From Candidatus Zixiibacteriota bacterium (GTDB lineage: Bacteria; Zixibacteria; MSB-5A5; GN15; FEB-12), in the NCBI GenBank assembly GCA_029860345.1, contig JAOUBJ010000004.1, forward strand, positions 305,679 through 369,678: a DNA stretch of 64,000 nucleotides, read 5' to 3'. The notes under the pieces are model-generated. The model ran no database searches, had not been told where the DNA came from, and was given only the letters and a program-made list of their open reading frames with translations. How positions within the stretch are numbered: position 1 is the first letter of the stretch; each line of letters starts with the position of its first letter. Positions 17,604-25,488 of this stretch are shown piece after piece. Made by a program: the position numbers and the translations under genes.

Positions 17604-19421
17604 ATGACTACCGATACCAAAACCAAGCCCAAGAAACTGCTCCAGCGCGAAGATGTAAACGACGGCCTCAAATGGAACCTGGCTGACATCTACGCCACCG
17701 AAGAGGCGTGGGAAGCAGATTTTTCAAAGGCGCAAGAGATACAGAAAAAAGCCCAGGCTTTCGCCGGGAAACTGGCCGAGTCACCGGCCACACTGTACGC
17801 CTGCCTGAAAACGCGCAGCGACCTGGGGCTGATCTGTTCAAGCCTCTATCAGTATGCGCATCTCAATCGCGATCTGGACAACCGCCAATCCAAATATCAG
17901 GCCATGAGCGACCGGGCGGCTATTCTGAACTCTGAAGCCTCGGCTGCTTTTTCGTTTATCGAACCGGAACTGCTTCAGATCGACGAAACCAAACTGCTTG
18001 AAATGATCGAGCAACTAGATAAACCCGATGAGTACGACTTCTACATCAAAGAGCTGATCCGTAGCCGCAAGCATGTGCGCTCCGAAGAGGTCGAAGAGCT
18101 TCTGGCCCAGTCAACGGTTATGGCCCGCAGTTCCGAGTCGATCTTCACCATGCTCAACGACGCCGATCTCAAGTATCCGACCGTCAATGACGAAGACGGC
18201 AACGAAGTCATGCTTACCAAGCAGCGTTTCGCCAAGCTCATGGAGTCATCCAACCGTCGCGTTCGTCAAGAGGCGCATGCTGCCTTCTACTCGGTTTACA
18301 GCGATCACTTGAACACAACCGGCGCCGCCTTGGCCGGTGCTGTTAATCGTGATGTCTTTTACAGCCGCGCCCGCCGGTACGACAACTGTCTTGAGGCGGC
18401 CCTTGATGGTGACAATATTCCCGCCCGTGTGTATGAATCCCTGATTGAAACGACCGAGGCACATCTGGATGGGTTGCATCACTATGTATCCCTGCGCAAA
18501 CGACTGTTGAAACTGGATGAAATCAGGACCTTCGACCTGGTCTGCCCGCTCTTCCCCGAACGTGATTACGAAGTACCATACGAGCAGGCCGTAGAGCAAA
18601 CGATCCAGGCGTTGGAGCCGCTGGGACCTGCGTATGCGGAGATGCTGCAACACGGTTTTGGCTCACGCTGGGTCGATGTGCGCGAGACCGAAGGAAAAGG
18701 GAGCGGCGCCTACAGTTGGGGTAACTACAGTTGCCATCCCTTTGTCTTGATGAACTACAACGACACTGTCGACAACATGTTCACCCTGGCGCACGAGATG
18801 GGCCACGCCCTGCACAGCTACTACTCCAATCAAAAACAGCCGTATCCAAAGTCGCAATACTCGATTTTCGTGGCCGAGGTAGCATCTACTCTGAACGAAG
18901 GTCTCCTGGTGCAGCATCTTTTGTCCAAAGCGACCGATAAGCTCGATAAGTTGTACATTCTCAACCGCCACGTCGACAACACGCTGGGGACATTTTTCAA
19001 CCAGGTGATGTATGCGCACTTCGAACTGGAGATCCATCGGCGGGTAGAAAAGGGTGAGGCCTTGTCACCTGACTCAGTGAACGACTTATGGACCGAGTTG
19101 ACGAAAAAGTACTTTGGACCCAATCTGTCGTTTGACGAACTGAGCGGTCTCAAGTGGAGCCGTGTGCCGCACTTCTATTTGAATTTCTACGTCTTTCAAT
19201 ATGCGACCTCGTATGCAGCCTCGCAGGCTATCCTGGATAAGTTCCTCGCCGGCGAAGAAGGATTGATCGAGAGATACCTCAAGTTGATCTCTTCCGGTGG
19301 TAACGATCATCCGATCGAACAACTCAAACTATGTGGTGTCGATATGACGACACCGGCCCCGGTCGAGGCGACACTTAAACTGTTCGCCGACCAGATTGAC
19401 GAGATGGACCGCTTGACGTAA
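17604..19421 (+). CDS. pepF: Oligoendopeptidase F (M3B metallopeptidase)
   Basis: 605 residues from the ATG at 17604, preceded by AGGAAAGG; a TTG one codon upstream is less likely. The zinc site HEMGH at about 397-401 lies in FTLAHEMGHALHSYYSNQKQ, with the downstream Glu in FVAEVASTLNEGLL completing the M3 gluzincin-like triad. N-terminal helices and the loop YSWGNYSCHPFVLMNYN before the active site are typical of PepF. A cytosolic enzyme that trims peptides of roughly 7-17 residues in the best-studied members. It stands alone, downstream of the acetyltransferase by 90 bp. Confidence 0.93.
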   Translation: MTTDTKTKPKKLLQREDVNDGLKWNLADIYATEEAWEADFSKAQEIQKKAQAFAGKLAESPATLYACLKTRSDLGLICSSLYQYAHLNRDLDNRQSKYQAMSDRAAILNSEASAAFSFIEPELLQIDETKLLEMIEQLDKPDEYDFYIKELIRSRKHVRSEEVEELLAQSTVMARSSESIFTMLNDADLKYPTVNDEDGNEVMLTKQRFAKLMESSNRRVRQEAHAAFYSVYSDHLNTTGAALAGAVNRDVFYSRARRYDNCLEAALDGDNIPARVYESLIETTEAHLDGLHHYVSLRKRLLKLDEIRTFDLVCPLFPERDYEVPYEQAVEQTIQALEPLGPAYAEMLQHGFGSRWVDVRETEGKGSGAYSWGNYSCHPFVLMNYNDTVDNMFTLAHEMGHALHSYYSNQKQPYPKSQYSIFVAEVASTLNEGLLVQHLLSKATDKLDKLYILNRHVDNTLGTFFNQVMYAHFELEIHRRVEKGEALSPDSVNDLWTELTKKYFGPNLSFDELSGLKWSRVPHFYLNFYVFQYATSYAASQAILDKFLAGEEGLIERYLKLISSGGNDHPIEQLKLCGVDMTTPAPVEATLKLFADQIDEMDRLT

Positions 19422-19483
19422 TAAGCCCACACACAAACTGCGTCAGCCCGGCGAAAGAGCCTGTTGACAAACCCACACTTGTC

Positions 19484-19581
19484 GTCATTGCGAGGCACGT
19501 CTTGCGTGCCGCGGCAATCTCACTTCGCTATGTTACAAGTAGTATGAGATTGCCGCGCTCCCTTCGGTCGTTCGCAATGAC
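19484..19581. repeat. Nested palindromic intergenic element
   Basis: Outer arms GTCATTGCGA (19484-19493) and TCGCAATGAC (19572-19581) are reverse complements. Inner arms GCGGCAATCTCA (19511-19522) and TGAGATTGCCGC (19545-19556) also are, and a small hairpin GGCACG/CGTGCC lies between 19494 and 19510. Another hairpin, CCCCGGC/GCCGGGG, follows at about 19604-19621. Structure suggests a REP-like or miniature inverted-repeat element. The rest of the 360 bp gap to 19783 shows no gene. Confidence 0.7.
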
Positions 19582-19782
19582 TGGGATTTGGACTGATTCA
19601 ACACCCCGGCGAAGGCCGGGGTCCAACCCCCATCCCAATCCACTGGAGGAATCGGCGGTGAATCCGCATTTGCTCAGAACTGAGGCAAAGGGATGGTCGA
19701 TACGCCTGCGGCTCCGATTCGGAGGTCAAGACCAACCAAACTCTTGTTCAACCCGGGGGAAGGTTTTGCCGATATATTCGGT

Positions 19783-20940
19783 ATGAGCATCGAAACAAAG
19801 AAGCTATTAAAGAACATCCTCGCGACCCTGTACGGAATAGTGGCTCTACTGCTCCTTATCGCGACGGCCTGGGTGCTGTTTACAGGCGGCGAAATCAAGG
19901 TGGTCCCGGCGGTTCCCGTGTTCTTCTCTGGTTTGTTGGCATACCTTGGGCTTTTCACAGCAAGCCTTGCCTACGGTCTCTGGAAATCGAAGAAGTGGGG
20001 CTACCGGCTGCACACCAACACGATGATTTTCCTGATTCCTCTCCTTTGTCTTTCCAGTATCAAATTCGGTTTGATGCTTTGGCGACTAAAAGACCTCTTG
20101 CTCCTTTCGCTGCTTCTACTTGTCACCGCTTTGGCCATCGCTGCCCAGTGGTTTCTGCGTCGCAATCGCGACGGTGTCTTGTTCCCGACCGGTTCAGTAT
20201 CAAAAAGGGCGGCGGGAGCGGTTCGAGGGGCTCTGATAGTCCCGGTAGTACTCCTACTTCCAATTCTGACCTTATCTTTGTTTAACACCGTCGAAATCCT
20301 CATTGGCCGCGATAGAGAGATGTTCGATAGCATTGAGAATGATCGGTTCCTGGTTGCTTCTTACCGGTACAGTCCAAGCTCATTCCCGGAGGAACCGCAT
20401 ACAGTGGTAGTGGTTGACAAGCGGACCATTCTCAGGGCGGAGAAACCTCTGTACCGACCAATCTTGGTGGCTGATTACCGGCTGAGCTGGTACGACTCAA
20501 CGACCTTCATATTCGGTCCACCTGGAAAGCACCGCGCGCGAGTTATCAATCTGCTGAACCCCCCCGCCCCGTCCAGCTTTGCGTATTGGTCCAGCAAGTG
20601 TAAACACGATCACCAACCAGACGATCCGACTGTAGACACCACTCTGGCCGAGAACGAGCGATACGTCGTGACCACTCGTTCATCCCTTCCCGACTGTGCT
20701 GCAGGATGTGGCCCCAAGCGCTTGCTCTGCCGGGACAAGTTAGGTTCACCAGCGCAAGAGACGGTCCTTATTGAGGTCGCGGCGCTCGACTCTATTTCGG
20801 TGACATTTGCAGATTCCGCTGAATTGTCGGTGTTCGTTCGATTCAAAGATGGCCGCCGCCATTTGACCGAAGAGATAGGCTCGATCATCCACCACGACAT
20901 CGATCTAAGCAGCCCACCCGCTGTGGCCGTTCAATACTAG
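19783..20940 (+). CDS. Membrane protein of unknown function
   Basis: 385 residues from the ATG at 19783; an upstream ATG at 19693 in the same frame would place 30 charged residues before the first membrane helix and is less likely. Four or five hydrophobic segments lie in the first 180 residues (KNILATLYGIVALLLLIATA, then VPVFFSGLLAYLGLFTASLA and others). A soluble region of about 200 residues follows, rich in beta strands with four Cys (CKHDH, CAAGCGPKRLLC). No domain is recognised. No neighbours in tight spacing. Confidence 0.6.
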   Translation: MSIETKKLLKNILATLYGIVALLLLIATAWVLFTGGEIKVVPAVPVFFSGLLAYLGLFTASLAYGLWKSKKWGYRLHTNTMIFLIPLLCLSSIKFGLMLWRLKDLLLLSLLLLVTALAIAAQWFLRRNRDGVLFPTGSVSKRAAGAVRGALIVPVVLLLPILTLSLFNTVEILIGRDREMFDSIENDRFLVASYRYSPSSFPEEPHTVVVVDKRTILRAEKPLYRPILVADYRLSWYDSTTFIFGPPGKHRARVINLLNPPAPSSFAYWSSKCKHDHQPDDPTVDTTLAENERYVVTTRSSLPDCAAGCGPKRLLCRDKLGSPAQETVLIEVAALDSISVTFADSAELSVFVRFKDGRRHLTEEIGSIIHHDIDLSSPPAVAVQY

Positions 20941-21038
20941 CCCGTCAGTCTTTGACCCTCCAGTGTCGGTGGTCCACATCCCCCCGGGCTCCAGATACTG
21001 TCTCCCCGCCAGGTGTGCAGGAAAACCTGCGCTCCGCC

Positions 21039-21067
21039 TTGGCAAAAGGGCCTAAATTGCCTATATT
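21039..21067 (+). promoter_or_regulatory. Sigma-70-like promoter
   Basis: TTGGCA (21039-21044) and TATATT (21062-21067), spacer 17 bp, about 80 bp before the YadA-head-like protein gene at 21148. Confidence 0.65.
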
Positions 21068-21147
21068 AACTTAGACTCGACGACAAGACGGACTTCACTA
21101 AGCAAAACACAAGCACCTACAAACCGGAATACTCCCGGAGGTTTATT

Positions 21148-22989
21148 ATGAATCCAGGTCGCATCCTTATCTTGGCACTCGGATTGGTATGCCTGCTGTC
21201 TCTGACAGCCGTCGCCGACGTGCCCACAGTTATCAGCTACCAGGGTCGCCTGACCGACTCAACCGGGGCGCCGGTGGATACGGTCGCGCCCATGATGTTC
21301 TGGATTTATGACGACACGCTGGGGACAAGCATGCTCTGGAACGAATCGCATGCGAGTGTGGTCGTTACGGACGGTTTGTTTACAGTGTTGTTGGGGTCGA
21401 CCACGCCGCTGGATGCTTCGTTTTTCAACGGCGACATTCTGGGACTCGGGATCCGGGTAGGCGGTGCGCAGATTGACGAGTTGATCCCGTTGGTGACAAC
21501 ACCCTACGCCTTCCGCGCCGTACACGCCGACACCGCGAACTATGCTCTAGCTGGTGCCGGTGGGGGTGGTGTCTGGACTCTAAGTGGCGACGACATCTAC
21601 TACAATGACGGCAACGTCGGTATTGGCACGGCGACACCGAACCACAAGCTCGACGTCAACGGCAACATCAATACCGACTCTGCTTATCTTGCCGCGGGCG
21701 ATACCGTGCTGCACGCCACGGGCAACAACAGTATAGCCGTCGGAAAGGGAGCCGGTGTGAACAGCAGCGCTTCCTATTGCACCTTTGTGGGGGCCACCAC
21801 CGGGCCCAACAACGAAGGGGGCGCCAACACGATGATCGGTCGGTCGGCCGGGTACTTCCATACCACCGGCGACCACAACACCTTTGTAGGTGCGGAGGCC
21901 GGGTACAACAATATCCTCGGCGACCGAAACACCATGATCGGCTATAGCGCCGGTCGCAACGCCGCCGGATCGGACAATGTCTTTCTGGGTCGCGGCGCCG
22001 GTTATGGTATCGCGGGTTCCGGCAGGCTGGTTATCGACAACAGTTCCACCGGGACTCCGCTGATTTCAGGTGATTTTACCACCAACAGTCTGGGCATCGG
22101 CGTCGCTGATCCGGAATCAAATCTGGAGGTAGCCGGTCGCGTCACTTCTTCGGGCGATTTGGCCGGATTCAAGTTCTATGACCGGAGCCCGAGTGCGGTG
22201 GGCGCCTGGACATGGTGGGCCGATAACGGTGCGGCTCGCCTGCAACTCGGCGGAGTCGCTGAACCGGAAGCGCTACGCATTACGTCCGCCGGCAATATGG
22301 GAGTCGGCACCACCGCACCGGGAGATCACCGGCTGCTCGTGGAGAACAGCAGTTTCCGGGTGCACGGGTCGACTGCATTCTTCAAAAGCAACCACGCCAA
22401 CGGAATCGCCCTGATGGCCGAGACCACATCCGACGACGCTACCGCTGTCTTTCTACAGAAGGGCAGCGGCGATGCGTTGCGTTGCTTCTATATCGACGTT
22501 GATGAAGTCTGGAACTTCCTTTTCCGCGTTACCAATACGGGACGTGCTGTCTGCAATGAACTGGAACTTCTCGGCGGCGCTGATCTGGCCGAACCGTTCG
22601 CCATGTCCGGCGGCGAGGTCCCCGCGGGAGCGCTGGTTGTGATCGACGACCAGAATCCCGGCCGGCTAAAACTGAGCGACCGCGCCTATGACACGCGTGT
22701 GGCTGGGATAACCAGCGGCGCAGGCGGCGTCAAACCGGGCTTGACCCTCTCGCAGAAAGATGTGTTTGAGGACGGTCAAAACGTGGCTATCAACGGTCGC
22801 GTCTACTGTCTGGCTGATGCATCGTACGGGGTAATCAAACCGGGCGACCTCCTAACAACCTCAGATACACCGGGTCACGCCATGAGTGCCACCGACCGTG
22901 ATCGCGCCTATGGAAGCGTCATCGGTAAGGCTATGTCGCCTCTCGATGACGGTCAGGGACTGGTACTCGTGCTGGTGAACTTGCAGTAG
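21148..22989 (+). CDS. Exported protein with YadA-head-like repeats
   Basis: 613 residues with a CGGAGG site. Signal peptide up to AVADV (about residue 23). Residues 25-125 form a conserved N-terminal domain (PTVISYQGRLTDSTGAPV) common in FCB-group secreted proteins. Residues 150-345 carry the 14-residue head repeats of trimeric autotransporters (NNSIAVGKGAG, NTMIGRSAGY, NTFVGAEAGY, NVFLGRGAGY) and NVGIGTATPNHKLDV-type segments often seen in phage-tail-like fibres. Residues 480-613 form a separate C-terminal beta domain (ADLAEPFAMSGGEVPAGALV). No translocator beta-barrel is present, so it is not an autotransporter. Probably a trimeric extracellular fibre. Confidence 0.75.
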   Translation: MNPGRILILALGLVCLLSLTAVADVPTVISYQGRLTDSTGAPVDTVAPMMFWIYDDTLGTSMLWNESHASVVVTDGLFTVLLGSTTPLDASFFNGDILGLGIRVGGAQIDELIPLVTTPYAFRAVHADTANYALAGAGGGGVWTLSGDDIYYNDGNVGIGTATPNHKLDVNGNINTDSAYLAAGDTVLHATGNNSIAVGKGAGVNSSASYCTFVGATTGPNNEGGANTMIGRSAGYFHTTGDHNTFVGAEAGYNNILGDRNTMIGYSAGRNAAGSDNVFLGRGAGYGIAGSGRLVIDNSSTGTPLISGDFTTNSLGIGVADPESNLEVAGRVTSSGDLAGFKFYDRSPSAVGAWTWWADNGAARLQLGGVAEPEALRITSAGNMGVGTTAPGDHRLLVENSSFRVHGSTAFFKSNHANGIALMAETTSDDATAVFLQKGSGDALRCFYIDVDEVWNFLFRVTNTGRAVCNELELLGGADLAEPFAMSGGEVPAGALVVIDDQNPGRLKLSDRAYDTRVAGITSGAGGVKPGLTLSQKDVFEDGQNVAINGRVYCLADASYGVIKPGDLLTTSDTPGHAMSATDRDRAYGSVIGKAMSPLDDGQGLVLVLVNLQ

Positions 22990-23004
22990 GGTGGGAGGTT
23001 AGTC

Positions 23005-24435
23005 ATGAAGATACCTATCTTTACACGAACCGCCCACCAAGGGATGAAGCCTGTTCTGGCACAAGTGCTGTCAGGTGACTCGCCTGACAGTCTTCATGGA
23101 ACAAAGCAGGTGTCGGGCGAGGTCGCCCAACACCACCTGCAAAGCCTCGCGTGGTCCCGTGCGTTCACCAAGACTACTCTCGTCGCGCTGGCAACTCTGG
23201 TGTTGATGTTTTCGGATGCCATGGCAACTCCTCCGACTGTAATCAACATCGAGATCGATTACATGGTACAAAGAAACGATGCCGGTATAGTCTTCACTCA
23301 CGAACCGCAACAAATCGAAATCGATGCGGTGGTGCAGATGTTCGCTTGTCGTGGCATCACATGCAATATCATTGTCGATGACGAACTGCCATACATCGAA
23401 GTACTGCAGCGGGACCCCAACAATTCGGCCAATTTCTTCGGGTATACCGGCACCAACAGTTTCGGCCAGCTCAAACATCTGTTTCGGGATAACGGAGCTT
23501 GCTGGCATTACTGTATTTTCGGGCATCGTTATCAAGCCAACAACTATGATACCTCCAGTAGTTCCGGATTGGGCGAGCTGGGTGGTGATGACTTCATAGT
23601 CACGCTTGGAGCTTTCACCGATTCCATAGGCACACCATTCGATCGCGCCGCTACATTGGCCCACGAACTGGGGCACAACCTGGGCTTGAACCATTGCGGG
23701 AACATGAACTGCGGCCTCACCGGAAACACTACACCAAACTACCCCAGCACCATGAGTTACTTCTGTCAACTGGAAGGTGTTCGGACCAGGTATGTCGACA
23801 TGGGGTTGGCCCCAAGGGACGCCAATTATCTGAAGGAGATCGACTTTTCATACGGCAGTATGTGCAACATCTACGAGGCGGACCTGGACGAGTTCTTCGG
23901 CATCGGTATGAAAAAGCTGGATTGGGATTGTAACGGTGCGATAGAGTTCGATAGTGTGGTCCAGGACCTTGATGGTGATACGCTCGGGGGTTGGTGCATA
24001 TCCATGGGTCGTTTGTCGTACCTGAACGATTACAACGATTGGGCTGGTATCCAGGACAACACTTGCCCTAAGGACCCTCAGGAGCTTGACAACTTGCCAG
24101 AGATCTCGTGCATAACTTACGAGGAGCATCAGCAGTATTTGGCCGAACAACGTGGTGTCAGGGTGCAACCTGAACTCGCAGTCGAGCCTTGCAATGCCAA
24201 CCGTATGCTCTGGGCTGTTCCGACTCCCGGTACATGGGGTGGTGGTTGGTGCAACAATCCATATAACGGATTCACGCAAGCCTACAACGCGGCCTGGGCC
24301 GGTGACATCATCTACCTGAAGTACGGCGTGTACAATGTTGCCTCGCCGACGATCCTGCTCGATAAACGGATGATCATTACGGCAACTCACAGCGCCCTGA
24401 TCCGCCCGGTCGGGAAGGGGGGAGAGGGAAAGTAG
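23005..24435 (+). CDS. Secreted metzincin-type zinc metallopeptidase
   Basis: 476 residues, start supported by GGGAGG. The zinc-binding motif is HELGHNLGLNH (TLAHELGHNLGLNHCGNM), matching HExxHxxGxxH, with a Met-turn at STMSYFC. The signal peptide lies unusually deep, at about residues 52-73 (TLVALATLVLMFSDAMA), because the N-terminal extension encodes a repeat element found elsewhere as non-coding DNA. The last 60 residues (FTQAYNAAWAGDIIYLKYGVY) look like the first turn of a right-handed beta-helix, then the protein stops, suggesting a truncated C-terminal domain. Probably an extracellular or periplasmic protease. It follows the preceding gene by 15 bp and may be co-transcribed. Confidence 0.8.
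   Translation: MKIPIFTRTAHQGMKPVLAQVLSGDSPDSLHGTKQVSGEVAQHHLQSLAWSRAFTKTTLVALATLVLMFSDAMATPPTVINIEIDYMVQRNDAGIVFTHEPQQIEIDAVVQMFACRGITCNIIVDDELPYIEVLQRDPNNSANFFGYTGTNSFGQLKHLFRDNGACWHYCIFGHRYQANNYDTSSSSGLGELGGDDFIVTLGAFTDSIGTPFDRAATLAHELGHNLGLNHCGNMNCGLTGNTTPNYPSTMSYFCQLEGVRTRYVDMGLAPRDANYLKEIDFSYGSMCNIYEADLDEFFGIGMKKLDWDCNGAIEFDSVVQDLDGDTLGGWCISMGRLSYLNDYNDWAGIQDNTCPKDPQELDNLPEISCITYEEHQQYLAEQRGVRVQPELAVEPCNANRMLWAVPTPGTWGGGWCNNPYNGFTQAYNAAWAGDIIYLKYGVYNVASPTILLDKRMIITATHSALIRPVGKGGEGK
23068..23133. repeat. Two-module palindromic repeat inside a coding region
   Basis: Module A is a palindrome at 23068-23090 (CTGTCAGG, then TGACT, then CGCCTGACAG). Module B is at 23110-23133 (GTGTCGGGCGA, then GGTCGCCCAACAC). 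The same pair occurs at 38040-38105 in non-coding DNA and module A again at 47648-47670. Here the element is read in frame as part of the metallopeptidase's N-terminal extension. Confidence 0.8.
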
Positions 24436-24498
24436 AGCAAACACAGCGGTAGGGCGTAACCCTCATGCCGGTTCTGGCACCAAAGGTCATGTAGTGTC

Positions 24499-24630
24499 CG
24501 GCAGATGTCCACATCTGCCGCTCACCGCACGCACGGGCGTGGGCAGCGTGCCGTGTGCATGCTTCGACTCCGCTCAGCATGAGGTTACAAACGTGCGAAG
24601 CGCGAAGAAGTGATTTATCACCGCGTAGCG
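24499..24630. repeat. 132 bp direct repeat, copy 1
   Basis: Near-identical to 24737-24868 at a constant offset of 238 bp with no gaps and only a handful of mismatches. It contains the CTTCGACTCCGCTCAGCATGA core of the dispersed family on the opposite strand. The 106 bp between the copies hold another core copy (24658-24680). No gene is evident in the 455 bp gap 24436-24890. Confidence 0.85.
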
Positions 24631-24736
24631 GCGGGCCTTGTGTCCGCCGACCTCTGTCACCCCGAGCGCAGTCGAGGGGGGCATCCCTCGGTGGGAGACA
24701 AGCCCCCACCCTATGCGACGTAGATAGGCTCGTGCT

Positions 24737-24868
24737 CGGCAGATGTCCACATCTGCTGCTTACCGCACGCAAGGGCGTGGGCAGCGTGCCGTGTGCATGC
24801 TTCGGCTCCGCTCAGCATGAGGTTACAAACGTGCGAAGCGCGAAGAAGTGATTTATCACCGCGTAGCG
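24737..24868. repeat. 132 bp direct repeat, copy 2
   Basis: Second copy of the 24499-24630 repeat, ending just before the carbonic-anhydrase-like gene. Both copies end in TTATCACCGCGTAGCG, and TTATCACCGCGTAATCACCGC follows immediately, so the 3' end of the small gene at 24891 lies in repeat-like sequence. Confidence 0.85.
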
Positions 24869-24890
24869 CGAGAGACAGGCTTGCCTGTTA

Positions 24891-25307
24891 TCACCGCGTA
24901 ATCACCGCGAACTCGTCGACCGACCAGTCCTTGTCGGTGACGTAAAGGCCGACGATATCGGCATCCAACTCCCAGCCGCGCAGACACTCCATACCGCGCC
25001 GCAAATGCCCCAGATGCTCTTCTTCCGAGACCGGATTGCCTGCGCAGTCGCCGTGCCCAACCAGGATGATCAACTCTGACTTATGCTTTTCCACCGATAG
25101 CTTAACTCGCTCTTTGATGGAGGGTAACTTGTCCGGGTTTCGCGTAGCCATCATCAGGTCGGCGCCCGGCTCGGTGATCAGGTCGACATAGTCGATTTGG
25201 TACGTTTCTTTGACAAAGTTGATAACCGGCAGTTGTGTCCGGCCATCGATACAGTTGATACATGTTGCGAATTTCGGCTCATCCAGGAATTCATCAAGTG
25301 AGGTCAT
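24891..25307 (-). CDS. Small beta-carbonic-anhydrase-like protein
   Basis: 138 residues, much shorter than typical beta-carbonic anhydrases (about 200). It keeps the zinc-site spacing pattern of the family: CIDGR near residues 19-23 (Cys, Asp and Arg of CxDxR) and HGDC around residue 84-87 (HxxC), with an additional Cys three residues before the first (CINCIDGR). Such short homologues form a distinct group and may have no hydration activity. Its last codons overlap repeat-like sequence (VITR). Stands alone, divergent from ileS. Confidence 0.65.
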   Translation of the reverse strand: MTSLDEFLDEPKFATCINCIDGRTQLPVINFVKETYQIDYVDLITEPGADLMMATRNPDKLPSIKERVKLSVEKHKSELIILVGHGDCAGNPVSEEEHLGHLRRGMECLRGWELDADIVGLYVTDKDWSVDEFAVITR

Positions 25308-25441
25308 GTGTATTGCCTTTCTGATTTGGTTAGACCGGCAAGATCGGGGGAAGGGGGGTGTATTGTCAATACTACTTTGGGGGGTCAGCCGGAGCGCTAG
25401 CGACCAAGACCCGCTCGCGGGCTGCCGGGCTTCAAAAACTC

Positions 25442-25470
25442 TTTACATGTGTCGATAATTCGTCTAAATT
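25442..25470 (+). promoter_or_regulatory. Sigma-70-like promoter of ileS
   Basis: TTTACA (25442-25447) and TAAATT (25465-25470), spacer 17 bp, 19 bp before the first start codon of ileS. The leader is short and I see no T-box. Confidence 0.6.
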
Positions 25471-25488
25471 AGGCGGCTTTAGAGGAAT

